DNA of 64,000 nt from Diadema setosum. Taxonomy: Eukaryota > Echinodermata > Echinoidea > Diadematoida > Diadematidae. Each line of letters starts with the position of its first letter. Position 1 is the first letter of the stretch. The stretch is taken from assembly GCF_964275005.1 (NCBI RefSeq), contig NC_092692.1:12820764-12884763 (forward strand). Direction: 5' to 3'. Made by a program: the position numbers and the translations under genes. Positions 39,217 to 52,700 of this stretch are shown piece by piece. The notes beneath the pieces are model-generated. The model was not told where the DNA came from, ran no database searches, and saw only the letters and a program-made list of their open reading frames with translations.

Positions 39217-39598
39217 AGAACGTAAAGTAATATAATCTATATCCATGTATTTGATGATTTTAAAAATGAATGTCGGTGTCTAGAAGACAATGATAAGCTT
39301 CATGAGCCATTGAACAGCCAGACGAAAGGCTCGTTGTAGATACTATATCCGTGTTTGCTTTAAGAAGAATATAACATCGACTTAGCAGCACGAAATAATT
39401 ATGTGATGCTCATGTAATTTGAACCGCAAAACTGAAACGAAATAAAAATAGACTTCATACAAGCACACATAATTTTTGTCTTTCACCATTTTCCATGCTA
39501 CAAAAATGATGCCTACGTGGTAAACATTAAACATATTGTATATTTCTACCCTATGTTTATATATATATATGTGTATATAACATATATACATATTAATC

Positions 39599-39599
39599 T

Positions 39600-39646
<47 letters not shown>

Positions 39647-39660
39647 CTATATATATATCT
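39599..39660. repeat. (AT)n microsatellite with ATC interruptions
   Basis: AT dinucleotide run, followed by TG/CTCT-rich low complexity to 39740. Confidence 0.85.
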
Positions 39661-39896
39661 ATATGTGTGTGTATATGTGTATCTGTGATGTTGGACTTGA
39701 ATTCTAACTCTCTCTTTCTCCCCCCCCCCCCTTCTCTCTCATCTTATGACATAACAATTATCAACATAGCTCAGAAATACCAAATGCATATTCAGGTTCA
39801 GCAATACTTGTTGTATTGTTTACAGGCATATGTTTAAAAGTCAAGAAAACCGCGCGTGAATACACCTACTGTCGAATGGGCAAGATATACACAGAT

Positions 39897-39935
39897 ACAG
39901 ATACTACACATGATCTTCGCCAAAAGGCCGAGAAG
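39897..39935 (-). pseudogene. U2 snRNA 5'-end fragment
   Basis: The minus strand reads CTTCTCGGCCTTTTGGCGAA then GATCATGTGTAGTATCTGT, matching nucleotides about 5-43 of U2 snRNA with two differences. This covers the region including GUAGUA, which pairs with the intron branch site. The match stops right after AUCUGU, and the Sm site and later stem-loops are absent, so it is a truncated copy, not a functional gene. Confidence 0.8.
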
Positions 39936-42715
39936 TACATGCATGTCCAATTCGACATAAAATCAACTCATATGTCATAATACATTATAGGCCTACGTCA
40001 CTGCAATGGCAATATCTCATGCATCATATCTTGTTTGTTTTGCTGCTCATGTCATGATTACAATAATATCAAAGCTTTTTCAAATCAAATATTCATATTG
40101 AGCAGGTGAGTTGCGTTGAATGATTTATTCCATTTTGACTCTCATCTATCAGACGATTGTAAAACAAATCACAACGATTCAAAGTAATACAGATCTAATA
40201 ACGAAATGAGAAACGTAGTCGGGAACGACACTTAGTTTTGAATGGCATGATGATTAACCTTTCTGTTGCTTTCAGTTTCCCGATGCTAGCTAGCGGAAGC
40301 AAGACTTACAAAGGGTTATACAACTCGTATATTATAATCATTAACTATTGCAGAACTGCTCATTGCAGACATGCTGAGCAATCCATCGATATACCGCCCC
40401 ACTCTTTTGCCATACTATGACAGTTACATTAATGGGTCCAATGTAGTGCGAAAATGATTTACAATCGTTCTATATGGAAGATATATTGACATCTGTCATA
40501 AAGCTTAACCCAATGCATCCCGTGTCCATATATCTTTTTTCAGATAAGCCATATGGGGCGTTGTAGCTCCATATGTATACAAGCACAGTAAAAATGATGG
40601 ATCGCGCGTTTGTTGAACCAGAATAAGGAAATGGCCTTTGAGTATCTTATACCAAGGAAATATCCTTGCTCACATTACATTCCTCGTTCACTTTGTGCTG
40701 TTCTATGACATCCTCACGCCTATACAGTGATAACTCAAGGTAATCAGTATCCTGTTATTTGCTAACCCGCCCTCTCGAGTATCACTCTTATACCAATTTA
40801 CATTTGGTAAAAATGTATGTTTTACTAGCCATGAAAACAACAAAAGATGCACATTCCTTAACAAAATTTTTAACGTATGAGTGAAAACATACAGTAGACT
40901 AAGTATGGAGATACAGTATAATATCTATTCACAAATTATATTCGGTTTTCATAAAGGCTACACTGCAATCTTGTAGAACATCATGTAAAATATAACACTG
41001 TGCTCTCTTTATTGTAAAACGAATACTTTCCCCTGTACAGCATATTGATGTACGCATCAATTATATATATATTTACACGATATAATAGTCGCAGCATTCA
41101 TGTCTAAATGCAGCTACAGTTTTGAATGCCATGGCCTGTAGAGGATTCAGCATGGATTTCAATAATACACAACTGCATGCATTTCGTGTATAAACATGGG
41201 CATAAAGCTGCAACCGCATACTCGTATGGATAAACCCTGATCGAAAAGCTTCAGCCTTCGAGGCTGAATGCCAGACAATGATGTATAGAATCGACTTCTG
41301 AAATGCGAGACCATGCATGACAACCATGTTTCACCTACTCTGTAACAAACCAAAAGCTACGCAATATAATGTTTCCTCTTTATCATGTACACGATTTTCA
41401 AGGCCTAAACGGTGTTCACACTCACATATTATTTTGCCTCATATAACTTCGCTGAATATTAAATGATATCAAATTCATGTTTGGATGTAGAAAGATGGGA
41501 TATAAAAATTAAGGACGGGAATAATTGAAGAGGGATGGCCAAGAAATTTATCAATTCATTCATCAGACTGAACGAAGCTAAATCACGCAGTACCTCTAAC
41601 AATACATAAACAAAAACAATAATAACATGACGGACAATCAACCCCATCACTGTTAGTAATATCTTCTTGTAATTGTCGAGTTCTAGTTTATGTAATTCGA
41701 CCTTTGTTGCGTCATGTATCTTACACTCATTGAATGTAGCATACAAAAGCATGAATTCATTCTGTCCAATAAGCGGTCGTATTTCCACATCACTTGAAAC
41801 TTGACTAGTTAGTATACCTACTCCTCTATCCAAGATGGAAAACAGTTAATAGTAGAATAGACTTTATTTGCATCGACCGCAAGAGAAAGAAGCAAGTCTT
41901 CATGTAGCTCCATGACTGTAAAAAAGGAAAGTAAACGTTATTTTACATTTACAATTACCCTGTCTATTATTCTTTTTTTTTTTACATAGAAATTGTATCC
42001 AGCAGTCAAACAGTACTCTGATCCAGTTCTGACAATGAAAATTTTCTATCAAAATTGAAGCAAGATGCCACGTTTCTAAACAAAAACAAAACAATTTTCG
42101 TCCTGTTTGTAGATGGTGTTGCAGTTTTTTCTTGCAACAAATTCGTAAAAAAAAAGTTCTCTCAACTACTCAGACATAAAAGCACACTCACACAGAGCAA
42201 TTGTGTGTATATCTTCTTTTTTGTTTTCTTGAAAATAGAATAATTATCATTTCCACAACGCCAAGCGTGCTATTTCTTTCAACAGATTTTCGCCTAAGCT
42301 TTAAATATTTACATCACAGGAGCTGCAGCAGGGTGTTTATTTCTTCATTTTAAGGAATAGCTCGACATCAAAATCGATTTCTAGAAAACTGGCTTTATAA
42401 TATTCAATGGACCTACTCTAGTAACCAGTCTTTAAAATGACGAAAGTTATGATAAAATTGCCGTCAGCAGTATTGATTCATTCACCATTATGCACTCAGA
42501 GTCCCTGTTGCTATCCTATTCTTCGGATAATTTCAGAGGTAAACTCTTCACATTTAATATGCACGAAATAAGTCGTTCGAACATAGGGTTCCATGACATT
42601 TGGAAATGCGACAATTGTTCCCATGAAATTGCTCCCCTGCAATATTGTCGCAGGAGCAAATGTCATGTCACCCGAACGGGACACGAATCACGTAGCAACT
42701 TCGGGAGTCGGCAGA

Positions 42716-42990
42716 AGGTGACTACCTTACGGTCAACCCTTTGCAGTGATGGATGCATGACTACCTTACGGTGTACCATCCCATCCGCAGTGAATGGCTA
42801 CCTTACAGTTAACCTCTTGCAGTGGGTGACTACCTTACGGTTTACCTTTTGCAGTGGGTGACTACTTTACGGTTTACCCTCTGCAGTGGATGACTACCTT
42901 ACGGTTAACCTTTTGCAGTGATGGATGACTACCTTAAGGTTTACCCTCTGCAGTGGGTGACTACCTCACGGTTAACCCTCTCCAGTCCAA
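42716..42990. repeat. Minisatellite, about 7-8 units of 30-45 bp
   Basis: Core GTGACTACCTTACGGTTAAC then CYYTTGCAGTG. The unit length varies. It lies 60 bases beyond the stop codon of gene 2 and so probably inside its 3' untranslated region. Confidence 0.85.
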
Positions 42991-43049
42991 AACCTTTGAA
43001 TGTCATTAATACCTTGTCGAAGTGTTGTTTCATTCGATAGTTAAAAGAG

Positions 43050-43893
43050 TTAGAGCTCTTCCAAACTGTCCAACAAATTCTTGAGCTCGTCCATGGCAGA
43101 CTTATCCGCGGGTTTCTCGGACATGACTTCCTCGGTTCCCTGTGGGGGCACGAGATCGGCCTCCTTGTCATGGTCACAAACGTTCTCCGATCCCTGGGCG
43201 TCGTCACATAGCAATCTCTTCAGGTCATTGATTGCCGACGGACTGGACTTCGCATCTTCTTGAATTTCCTCTTGCTTCACCCCCATCTCCTCCTCCTCTG
43301 CCTCTCGGGGAGGAACGTCATAGATGTCTTCGTCCTCTCGGGCTGGTGTGTCATATATCGCTTCGTCGTCAATAACGCGCTTCTGCGACCGCCTCCCGTT
43401 TTTCGGCGACGGCACAGGGGGCGGGACGGGGGGCGGAGTCGGAGAAAATGTCGAGCCCGACGTAGCGACAACATTGCCATTGGAACAGTGCGATTCCCCA
43501 TCTGATGACGTCACACCGTTCGTGCTACCTAACCCTGCGCTCGAGTCCAAATTGCGGACGTCGTGAGACCCCTGCCCGCTGTCGTCGCTGGCTCGACTCT
43601 GCGCGCGACTTTTGCCGCCTCCAACACCATTTCCTTCGCTTACCGCCACATCTCTGACCGTCTGTGGGACCTTCGAGTTGGAGGACTGCTCAGCTTTGTC
43701 GACTTCGAATATGTCGTCGTGCTCCTTCTCGTTGTCGACGGTGCCGATAGGAATGCCCTGGTATTCAGTCTCATTGGCGTCACACTCTACCCCCGAAGAC
43801 TTCCGCTGTAGTCCACTGGTTGAGGTTCCGGGTCGCAAGCCGTCCTGTACGTACTTCTTAATCTGTGACAATTTCCTTGTTCCAGCGCTACTC
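43050..43893 (-). CDS. Gene 2, last exon: disordered tail with YDxP motifs
   Basis: 280 codons to a stop, after acceptor CACAAATCTCAG. A short basic segment (TRKLSQIKKYVQDG) leads into a low-complexity acidic chain. A proline-rich PTPPPVPPPVPSPK could bind SH3 domains. IYDTPARED and IYDVPPRE are YDxP motifs of the kind bound by Crk-type SH2 domains after tyrosine phosphorylation. Near the end SAINDLKRLL and SAMDELKNLLDSLEEL are two copies of a leucine-rich helical motif. GC-rich codons contrast with the flanks. Confidence 0.88.
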
Positions 43894-46631
43894 CTGAGAT
43901 TTGTGAAAAACGCAAAGAACAAAGACGGACATCAAATAATGGCGTTGCCTAGGAACATCAAAGTCACAGTTTCACCCCTGCTTTATGATACAAGATTTTG
44001 AAATCTGCATAGGTTTTTATATAGTGCCAATTGGTTTACATATAGGCGACGGTTATACTGGTAATTTATTTTAAGCCTGTCCATGACATTCAAGTGATAT
44101 ATCATTGGACACGGGTTTATAATGCCTAAGTGCCTTCAAAATATAGGACTGTTCCTCATGTACCTGCACTCTATGATAGCAGGGCATGTGCCTGTCATGT
44201 CCTTTCATGTCATAGCATCAAAACATATAAACAAAGAGCATTTCGCATCAATCTACATCATGAATATACACATTTTTCCCCTTTTTTTTTAAAGATCCAT
44301 AGATTGATAAGAACAAACATTATGATGCTGCGTCACAATTCTAAAACCTCGCGTGAAAAATTTTGAGTTTTCTTAAAGCTGCTGACGATGCAACCCCATT
44401 TTCATTCTTACCCGAAAAAGTCATGAGTGTCTGTAACTATTTCGGACATCAAAAAACAAAAAGAATGATGGGAATGATTGAACATGAGCTTCTTATCCAG
44501 AAAATGACCGCTGAAGATAGCTAAAGATGATACTTGTGCACGGAGCGGATTATTCAATGTATGCACTTTTTTCATTCGTTGTTGTTGAAAGTGACGCCAC
44601 ATGCTCATTGCTACAAGAAAATGGGCCCCCGCAACATACTTCGCTCGACTAAGGTGTTCGTGTATCTCCCTATCATAGAACTATTGGCAATTTATGTTTG
44701 CTAGAAATAACGATGCCACTCCAAACTTGTAACAATCAATTTGGATTAATCAGGCCGTAATAACAAAACAGAAAAGGCAAAAAGAAAACAAAGAATCCCG
44801 TGTTTTATATGAGGCCGGGGGTCCGAGTCACGCAGGAAGTTAGGAAATATCAAATTTTGCCAGGGTTAGACTTCGCGCCAGATTTCGCGTTATTTCGGTC
44901 AAGGACAATTCTTTATTTTTATCCCCCTATTCACCCATCCCGCCATGTGCTGTACGGCAACGCAAAATGTTTCCCCCTGTCAAAAGCATTCTCATGTAAA
45001 CTGATGTGAGGGAGGGTAAAGATGAACGCTGTGATACAAAGCTAGGCTGACTCCGTGAAATCCTGAATTAGATTCACTCTGTCACCTCCCTGCTGTCACT
45101 GGTTGGATGGAAATTTTGACACGAGGAATCATGCCCCTAGTTTTTCCCTCTTATCTCCTCTTTCCTTTTGTTTGTTTTTGTTTTTGTTTTGCATCACCAT
45201 TAATGCCTCGGTTTTGCATTGGCTATAAATGCTGTGGTTACAGGAAATCAAATTCTGCCTGGATATCCACGAGACAAGAGACACGATAGGACACCATTAA
45301 ATCTTGTGAGATACGCATAAAGCGCCATGTTATCCAAGGGGATTTTGTGAAGCCGCTATTGTCAGTTTGTAGAATATGGGACTAAATCCTTGCATGGATT
45401 GGCATTATAAATACACTGCTGTCTGATGGATTATTCTCTGCCACTTTTCTTTTCCAGGGAATGTGAAAAGGAAAGAAAGATCCGTAAATGAAAGTGGGTC
45501 ACGCATTGCGAGAAACGAGTAAGGAAATGATTAGTGGGGATTCACCCATTGTGGTCTGCCGGCATGCATGACGCAATAGATGAGCTAATGTGGACTGTGG
45601 ACTCGAAGAAATCAGGAAGAATAGCCTTGTATACTCTTTTCGGTGCCTTTACAGTAAACTCTATGGCCCGAATTCACGAAGGTGGTACAAATGAAACCAT
45701 GGTTTAAACCATGGACTAAAACCATGGAGCGCCAAGTGTCGCATGGAATATTTCATTACGAAATCAGTCATTTCGTCGATGAAATGATTATTTTGTAACG
45801 AAATGACAACATTTTGTAACTAAATGAACATTTCGTCCACGAAATGATAATTTCGTTAACGAAACGGTTATTTTGTCGACGAAATGACTGATTTCGTAAC
45901 GAAATATTCCGTGCGACACTTGGCGCTCCATGGTTTCATTTGTACCATCTTCGTGAATTCGGGCCAGTAGGTCTTTAATACATTGTACGTAATAAGCATG
46001 CGTAAGTGCGTGGGAAATCAGGAAATCAGGGCTATATAGCATGCAGGAGAGGCAAAAAGTATCGAGTTCGAAGAATGTCTCGATGTCTGGTCACTTGACT
46101 TAAAGAAAGACGCAAAATTCTTCCCAACATTAATCATGATGGTTGAACATAAATTATGATTTAGAATTGCGGCGAACATGCAGACATTGAAAGGATGGTA
46201 TAGTTATGGGTTTGGGATTTGGCTTCAGGTTTCCGACTTATTTGTGAGATAATGAGAAACCTCTTACAAAATACGAATGAGCATACAATATTCTATGAGG
46301 AATTCAAAGTTCATTTGATGAAAATTGGTTTTGAATCGAGCTGAGATATTCGGAAACAAAGAGATCCTAATAAAAGATGGGACCTACTTTTTATTAGGGC
46401 CACTTTGTTTTACTTTGTTTTTGGATATCTCAGCCATTTCAAAATCGATCTTCATCAAATACACTATAAATACCTTTCAGAATTGTATGCTCTTTAATAT
46501 TTCATAAGTGGTTTCTCAATATCTCGCAAAAAAAAGTTAAAATCAGAATCCCACATCTCAACCAAAACTATATCATACCTGTAATACGCGTCTATATGTC
46601 GAAAGACGTCTTGAGGTTCATAGTCATTGTC

Positions 46632-46674
<43 letters not shown>

Positions 46675-46676
46675 GC

Positions 46677-46729
<53 letters not shown>

Positions 46730-49700
46730 GTCCTAATACTCCTCTGCACTGGCTGTTAACTCCAAAGTTAGTGGGCCTTGCTTTATATTAGTTGGGTCTA
46801 ACGAAGGGCATTCTATCTCTCTTACTAGCTGCAAAGTGAGGAAGATGCAGAGGGCCTATACTTATATCATACATCTCAAACTAAGTTTCCTGAACACTGA
46901 ATATCATATTCAAAAGCAATAATAATCATGCCTTTCTGATATAACACACATAACAACCACCTTTCATGATAATGGATATGGACACCGTTTATACAACATC
47001 ATGGTGGACTCAATTGTGCGAGAGGTGAAGGAAAATGAAAGAAGAAGGAGGAGAGGAAGATGAAAAGAGGAAGGAGGCAAAGAAGAACTTAGTAGATGTT
47101 AGAATAAAAAAAAAAGAGACTGCGATAAGAGGACTGACCAATGAAGAGACGATGAGAAAACGAACACGACATGAGCTAGTTGGCGAGGGGGGAGGTTTAA
47201 CAGCCGAAAACCGCGGTAAGAGACAGTCACCGCACCGGGCGCGCAAGGAATGCTGTCTTCATCATTGAGAGTATAACGTCCCCAGGTGCGTGTGTGCGTG
47301 ACATCTCGTAACGCATTACGTCATACAGCTTTCCTCCTGTCCTCGCACGAATTATGAGTAATCGAAGTGTAAGCTAACCCTCTGAATACCACATTCATTT
47401 CCTGTTCATAGATATGTGTGTGAAATTTGTGCACAATTGACTACGGGGTTGACGCAGAAAGGGTTAAGAAGGTCTTTCACCTGCAAGCAATTCCCCCATA
47501 GATATATGCGTTAAGACTTATCAAACCAAGGAGGTACCTAATAGGAGAGCTTGCCCAGTATACCTGAGCTCCTTGAATAAACCACGTGAAAAACCACATG
47601 TGAGATTAATACGTTTCATAACTTAATCGAATAAATGATCAAGTTTGTTCACGCTTAGCCTGGCATTTTTAAGGTGGGGGTGGGGACAAGGAAGGGTAGG
47701 GAGTCACTGATCAAACTTAACTCGGAGTTTCTAAAAGGCGGACTATAATGTAAAAAAAAAAAATTCAAGTGTTTTGTGAATTGAACAGACAATGCCGTCG
47801 ATGAATGGTAACGTGTTTGAAACATAACCTATCATAGCCTATAATCATCAATGTGATACCCACGTCGTCTGTTTTCGTACGAACAGACTTCAATACAAAC
47901 TGATAGATGTGATTTTGTAATTTATTTAGTGCAATGGATCTACATGGCTCCAACCACTGATCATCATGATTCAGATATATTAATTAGTGACGATTAGCAT
48001 GGCAAACGGTACTCAAATGCATGTATTACCCACACTTTCCGAAGAAAAATATAATGAGAAAGAGGGTATCAGATCCGGAAGAGAGAATGCGCACGTGAAA
48101 TAAAGAAAGAGTTTGAGGAATCAAATCACGCATTCCCAAACTGATGTCGTGGCGTTTTCGACATGTTTTATTTCTCTTCTTCTTGCATTCTTTCCTAAAC
48201 TCAGATCACCTACATGATTATCTTTAACTGAACATTCCCAAAGTGATGTCATCTTGTTTCTCCTATTTTCAAATGATTCATATGTCTCGATCTATGTGGA
48301 GAGATTAATTCAACTTACTTATGAGATCCCACAACTGCGCATCCTTTTGTTAAAGACTAAAGGTTATAATGCAAAATGTCTCTAACTCCGTGTAAAGCGC
48401 GTGTAACACCGTGTAAGTCGACAGATATTATCTGGTCCTGTTTATTTTGTTGATATATTTCAAGCGAGCTTTGTTGCAAATTGCTTGTATGGAAGGGGAT
48501 GGTTGAGGTTAACACAATTACGTCATCAAATAAGAGTGTGATGACATTGTAAAAGGCAAAAGCTAATGTTTCCCCTAGGATTTCCTCGTGCAAAATTTAT
48601 AACAAATACCGGTAGATTTAGTTGCGTTTATGCGTTGGTCTATATGCGGTTGTGGTGTATGTGGTTGTGTGCGGTATCCGTTATGCGGTATCCATTATGC
48701 GGTATGCAGTGTACATTATGTTTAGGTACGGGTAAATACTAAGAATCGAAAGTATAAAATAGGACAGCACACTAGTAGCTGCATGACTGTTCTTAGAGAT
48801 CGTTCGGCAGTTTGTAGGATAGATCGATGTTATTATGTATAGATATAGATGACAGATTAATTGACAACTATATAAAAAAAAAAAGACTTAGATTATTTGA
48901 AAATAAACACAGACGGATATAATATTAGCAAATCAGTGATATAGATAGTCAGTGTCTTCCGTGAAGAGCAAACGTGTATGCACGTATTAAAAATATCACG
49001 TTACGCTGTGACTATCTGTCACTATGGCAACCTTCTGTTTACACCCTCAATTATGATACAGCGTCTTTCAACCAACCGTCTGTCCTTTCCGCTGCCGCCA
49101 TATTTCGAGGTGATCCCCTCCGTATGTCCAGTGAAGCATCGGGCCTGCATGGCGGCGTGGAAGGCTTTCACCCACTGGTCCTGTTCGTAGGCACTCTCAG
49201 TCATCTGAAGAAAATGCAAGAAATTTTACACATTAGGGGGATGGGAGAAGGGGGGAAGGGGGAGGGGAATGACAGATACTATAATCATCTCGGCACCATC
49301 GGTCAAAAATTGGGATAGTACATAAACAAGGGTCGCATACACTGTACCTCTTTTGCAAACATCACGAAACTTTGCAAGGTTGAAGAATTATGTCTCCCAA
49401 CATCGTGTATGAATGAAATCTTACGACAATTCAACTCACCATTTTTTTTTTTTTTTTTTACGAAATGAAAAACTGAACTCATGTCACTCGAAAACACAAT
49501 TCTCATTTGTAATGAGAATAACGATTGGATTTTCCTTTTCCGGGACCAATTAAATGTATTGAAATTTATAGTATAATTTCCCCCCTCAATCATAAAGAAG
49601 TTTCAGTTTTATTATTCTGAGGACTGAATTACCTACCTGCACAATATACCATAACTCAAGTATGGAAAGAATCCAGTATTTTCAGGGTTGCAAAAGGGAC

Positions 49701-52700
49701 ACGCAAGCTTTAAAGGGAAACAGCATATTAAAGGGAAACAGCATATTGCATTTTTTTTTCTCACAGGCTAATTTCGTCGTGATTTTCACTGGATTATCAC
49801 GATGTACTTCGAAATGATTATACATTATTTGACCCGCCGTGGATAAAGGGAGTCTGCGTAATTCGGGTCATGTCGTGACCTTTCATTTTGCTCATGCGCA
49901 AGCCGTCACAACGACTTTACTCGCTTCGACTTCGCCATTTTTTTTTTTTTTCTGATGGGGGAAGTGGGGGAAACGCAGACGTGCTCGATCGAAACCTGAC
50001 TGGACGCCTCTCGGGTTATGACATTTGTCGCTATTGGCTTGGACATTCCAGGGGAAATGAGCATTTCCCTCTAGTATGACACACTTGCGTGATATAGGGG
50101 TCTTCACTGTTCTGTTGAAGCAACTCATTTTCTGTCCGTATATAAGACATCGTAGTTTTCTGGTCTTATTTTCACCGTATTTTCAGCAGGCTCATCGAGT
50201 AAAGCTCTAGCATGCGAGTTTGCAACTGTTGGAAGGAAACCAAGTGTCGGTATTTATGTCAAATGTTATGATTCATACTGTTAAATACGATGTTGATTTT
50301 ACGATGTGATTGGCACACGGATAATCTTTTTCTTCATAACGATAATTATATCAAATAGTAATGAAAGTAATTCTAACGCTACGTCGGACGTACGTCTCAG
50401 CTTTTACTTTCGGCACTTAGCAAGCTTTGATGACCATAAACTGAACTCTCCTTCACATCTTCTTCTTTCAGGCGTAACCCTTCTCTTTTTGTCTACTTCT
50501 TTTTCTGTTTTTTTTTTGTCTTCGACCTCTCTGTAGATACATAAACGTTTATATAAACTTTTATTACACTTCCCCATTTCTTTATCCTCGTTATTATCAA
50601 ATATATGATCGTCCTTCATATACTTCTTTGAAAGTTTAATAATCATCATCGTCATTCTATATTTCTTCTTCTCCTTCTTCTTGTTCCTCTCCTGTTATTT
50701 TTTTTCAACTGTTTGGAGTCGGTTACCATGGCGACGCGCCAAGTAACATTCACTGATAATATCAGATGAACTCCGACGTCTGACTGCCGCGCGCATTATC
50801 ATTGACACAGACACTCACGAATACGTGGGTCTTCTGCAGTGTGATGATCTCGAAGGGGTACTTCTGGCTGTTGGTGTACTGCTTCTTCACCGTCTGTACA
50901 TTGATGAGGGGGAGGACGTCCAGACACTCCTGTAACCATGGAAACAAAGAGATTTAATCATTAGCGTTTCCAGGAAGAAGACGATGTCGAACGTTGAGAA
51001 GGCTTGGTTTGTCTTGTCAGAAACTCAGAATGCCAGAGGAGAAAGAAGTGTCGAGGCGAAATAAGAAATATATTTTAAACGACACAGCAGTATAGTAATC
51101 GTGGATGATAAAATAGAGATAATGAGATTATTATCGGAATAATGAGATCCTTTCTAAAAAAAAAAAAGAAAAAAGACATGTCTCTAACAAATGTCTAATG
51201 CAAGAATGGACGATTAATGAAGTCCACACTCTAATTTCGTGATGGAAAAGAAATAAAAGAAGTCAACTCACTCCACTATTTCTGGCGTCATCCTCAGACT
51301 TGTAAGTGATGAATGCGTCTGAGTTCAAGCAAAACCATCTCTTTCTCACGCTCTGAAACAAATAAACAGAAAATAAAAGAAAATAAAGCCATGCCATCAT
51401 ACAAAAACTACACGAGTATATATGACGTTGTAATGGGCGATCTGTCATGCTACAAAACATCTTTCGAATAACAACAACTCTGATTCAGTCATCACAATGC
51501 CGACTGAATGAAGATTCTCAATGTGCATGTTATGAAGTTTTATTTATTGTAGCAAGGGAAATGATTCGAGGTGAATTTCCAAAGCTTTCTTGGGCACCAA
51601 TCCGGCGATTTCCGACATTTCTTACTCTGTTATCTGAGGTCTATACACAAGTGCTTTGAACCGTGTAAGCAGACGTTTCTGGACACTCTAAACAGAGTTG
51701 CTAAACGTTTGACTTTTGCCATGATGATAAGTCAAACGCAGCGAAAGCGTACGATGAATAAGGAAATAAAAGAAAAGAAGAACGCTTGCATGAAATATCA
51801 AATCCCAGAAACAATCTACACTTTACGCGTCATGAAACTGCTAAAATCAACTTTGAGATAAAAAGGGACTAACGGAGTCCGTTAAATGAGAATACACGCA
51901 CTGACGTACAGAAACAGAGTGAGAAAAACAAACTTATTATTGTTTTTTCGTGTATGTTTTGTTTGGATATTCCATTATGCAGCACACTCAACATGATATA
52001 AATGCAAACAGAGCCATAGAATTACATTTGAAAACTACCTCACTCCTATTGACTATGATGACCATGTTCATCATTCGCGCAGACAGAATATGACAACAAA
52101 GTGCCGATTGATCCACATTATTTCACAATGGGGGCAGAACAGCCTGGTAACCATAGTTACCGCATTTCACGCGGGCAAGGAGCATTATACAAGCACATCA
52201 TCAGGAACTTATGTACCGCACATTGAGGTATTGACTCGATGTGAAACTAGTACCGAAAATGGATACTGACATAATGTGCATGCACGCATATTCTCCTGTT
52301 CAGTAAGTAAGCATGAATTGCTCCTAGTGGCAGCTGATAAGAGTATCATCGGTTTTGTGCATTTCGATGAACAAGATTGACCTATAAAATATGAGCAAAA
52401 TAGTTAACGCATCAAAATTGATAATGTCGATGATAGCTCTTTGGCAACTTCTTTCCTTCTTTTATAACTTCGCTGCACAGAGGAGAATCGGTTCAATAAT
52501 GTACACATTTTGTAACCTCGATAATCCATCATTAGGGGTCGACACTCTAGATTTGAAAGAAAATGACAGGTATTTGTTGCGATAATTTCACTCTCTATAA
52601 TAACAGAACCTGTGGTGTAGTTTGTGTGATCAGATAATCGTTCTTCTGTAATTTCAGCTAACATTTTTTTTTTTGGGGGGGGGGGCATGATTTTCATTAC

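Larger units (their letters stand above)
38806..43049. other. Intergenic region, repeats and unique sequence
   Basis: Contains a relative of the tRNA-like foldback element (39098-39216), an (AT)n tract (39599-39660), a U2 snRNA fragment (39897-39935) and a minisatellite next to gene 2 (42716-42990). No confident gene between 40 and 42.7 kb. Confidence 0.45.
43894..49076. other. Last intron of gene 2
   Basis: Contains the second ATTTCGT-array foldback element, a palindromic element at 46193-46580, a (CAA)n tract and a purine-rich tract at 47030-47130. Nothing gene-like was supported. Confidence 0.45.

Noticed and set aside
41459-41930. 124-codon frame and an adjacent small exon-like piece (CTTTTTTTACAG then ATG, 31 codons)
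   Set aside because: Acceptor looks good, but there is no partner exon, no recognised domain, and the stop comes soon; left as unsupported.
47035-47268. Lysine/glutamate-rich 77-codon frame
   Set aside because: Purine-rich low complexity; opposite strand is equally open.
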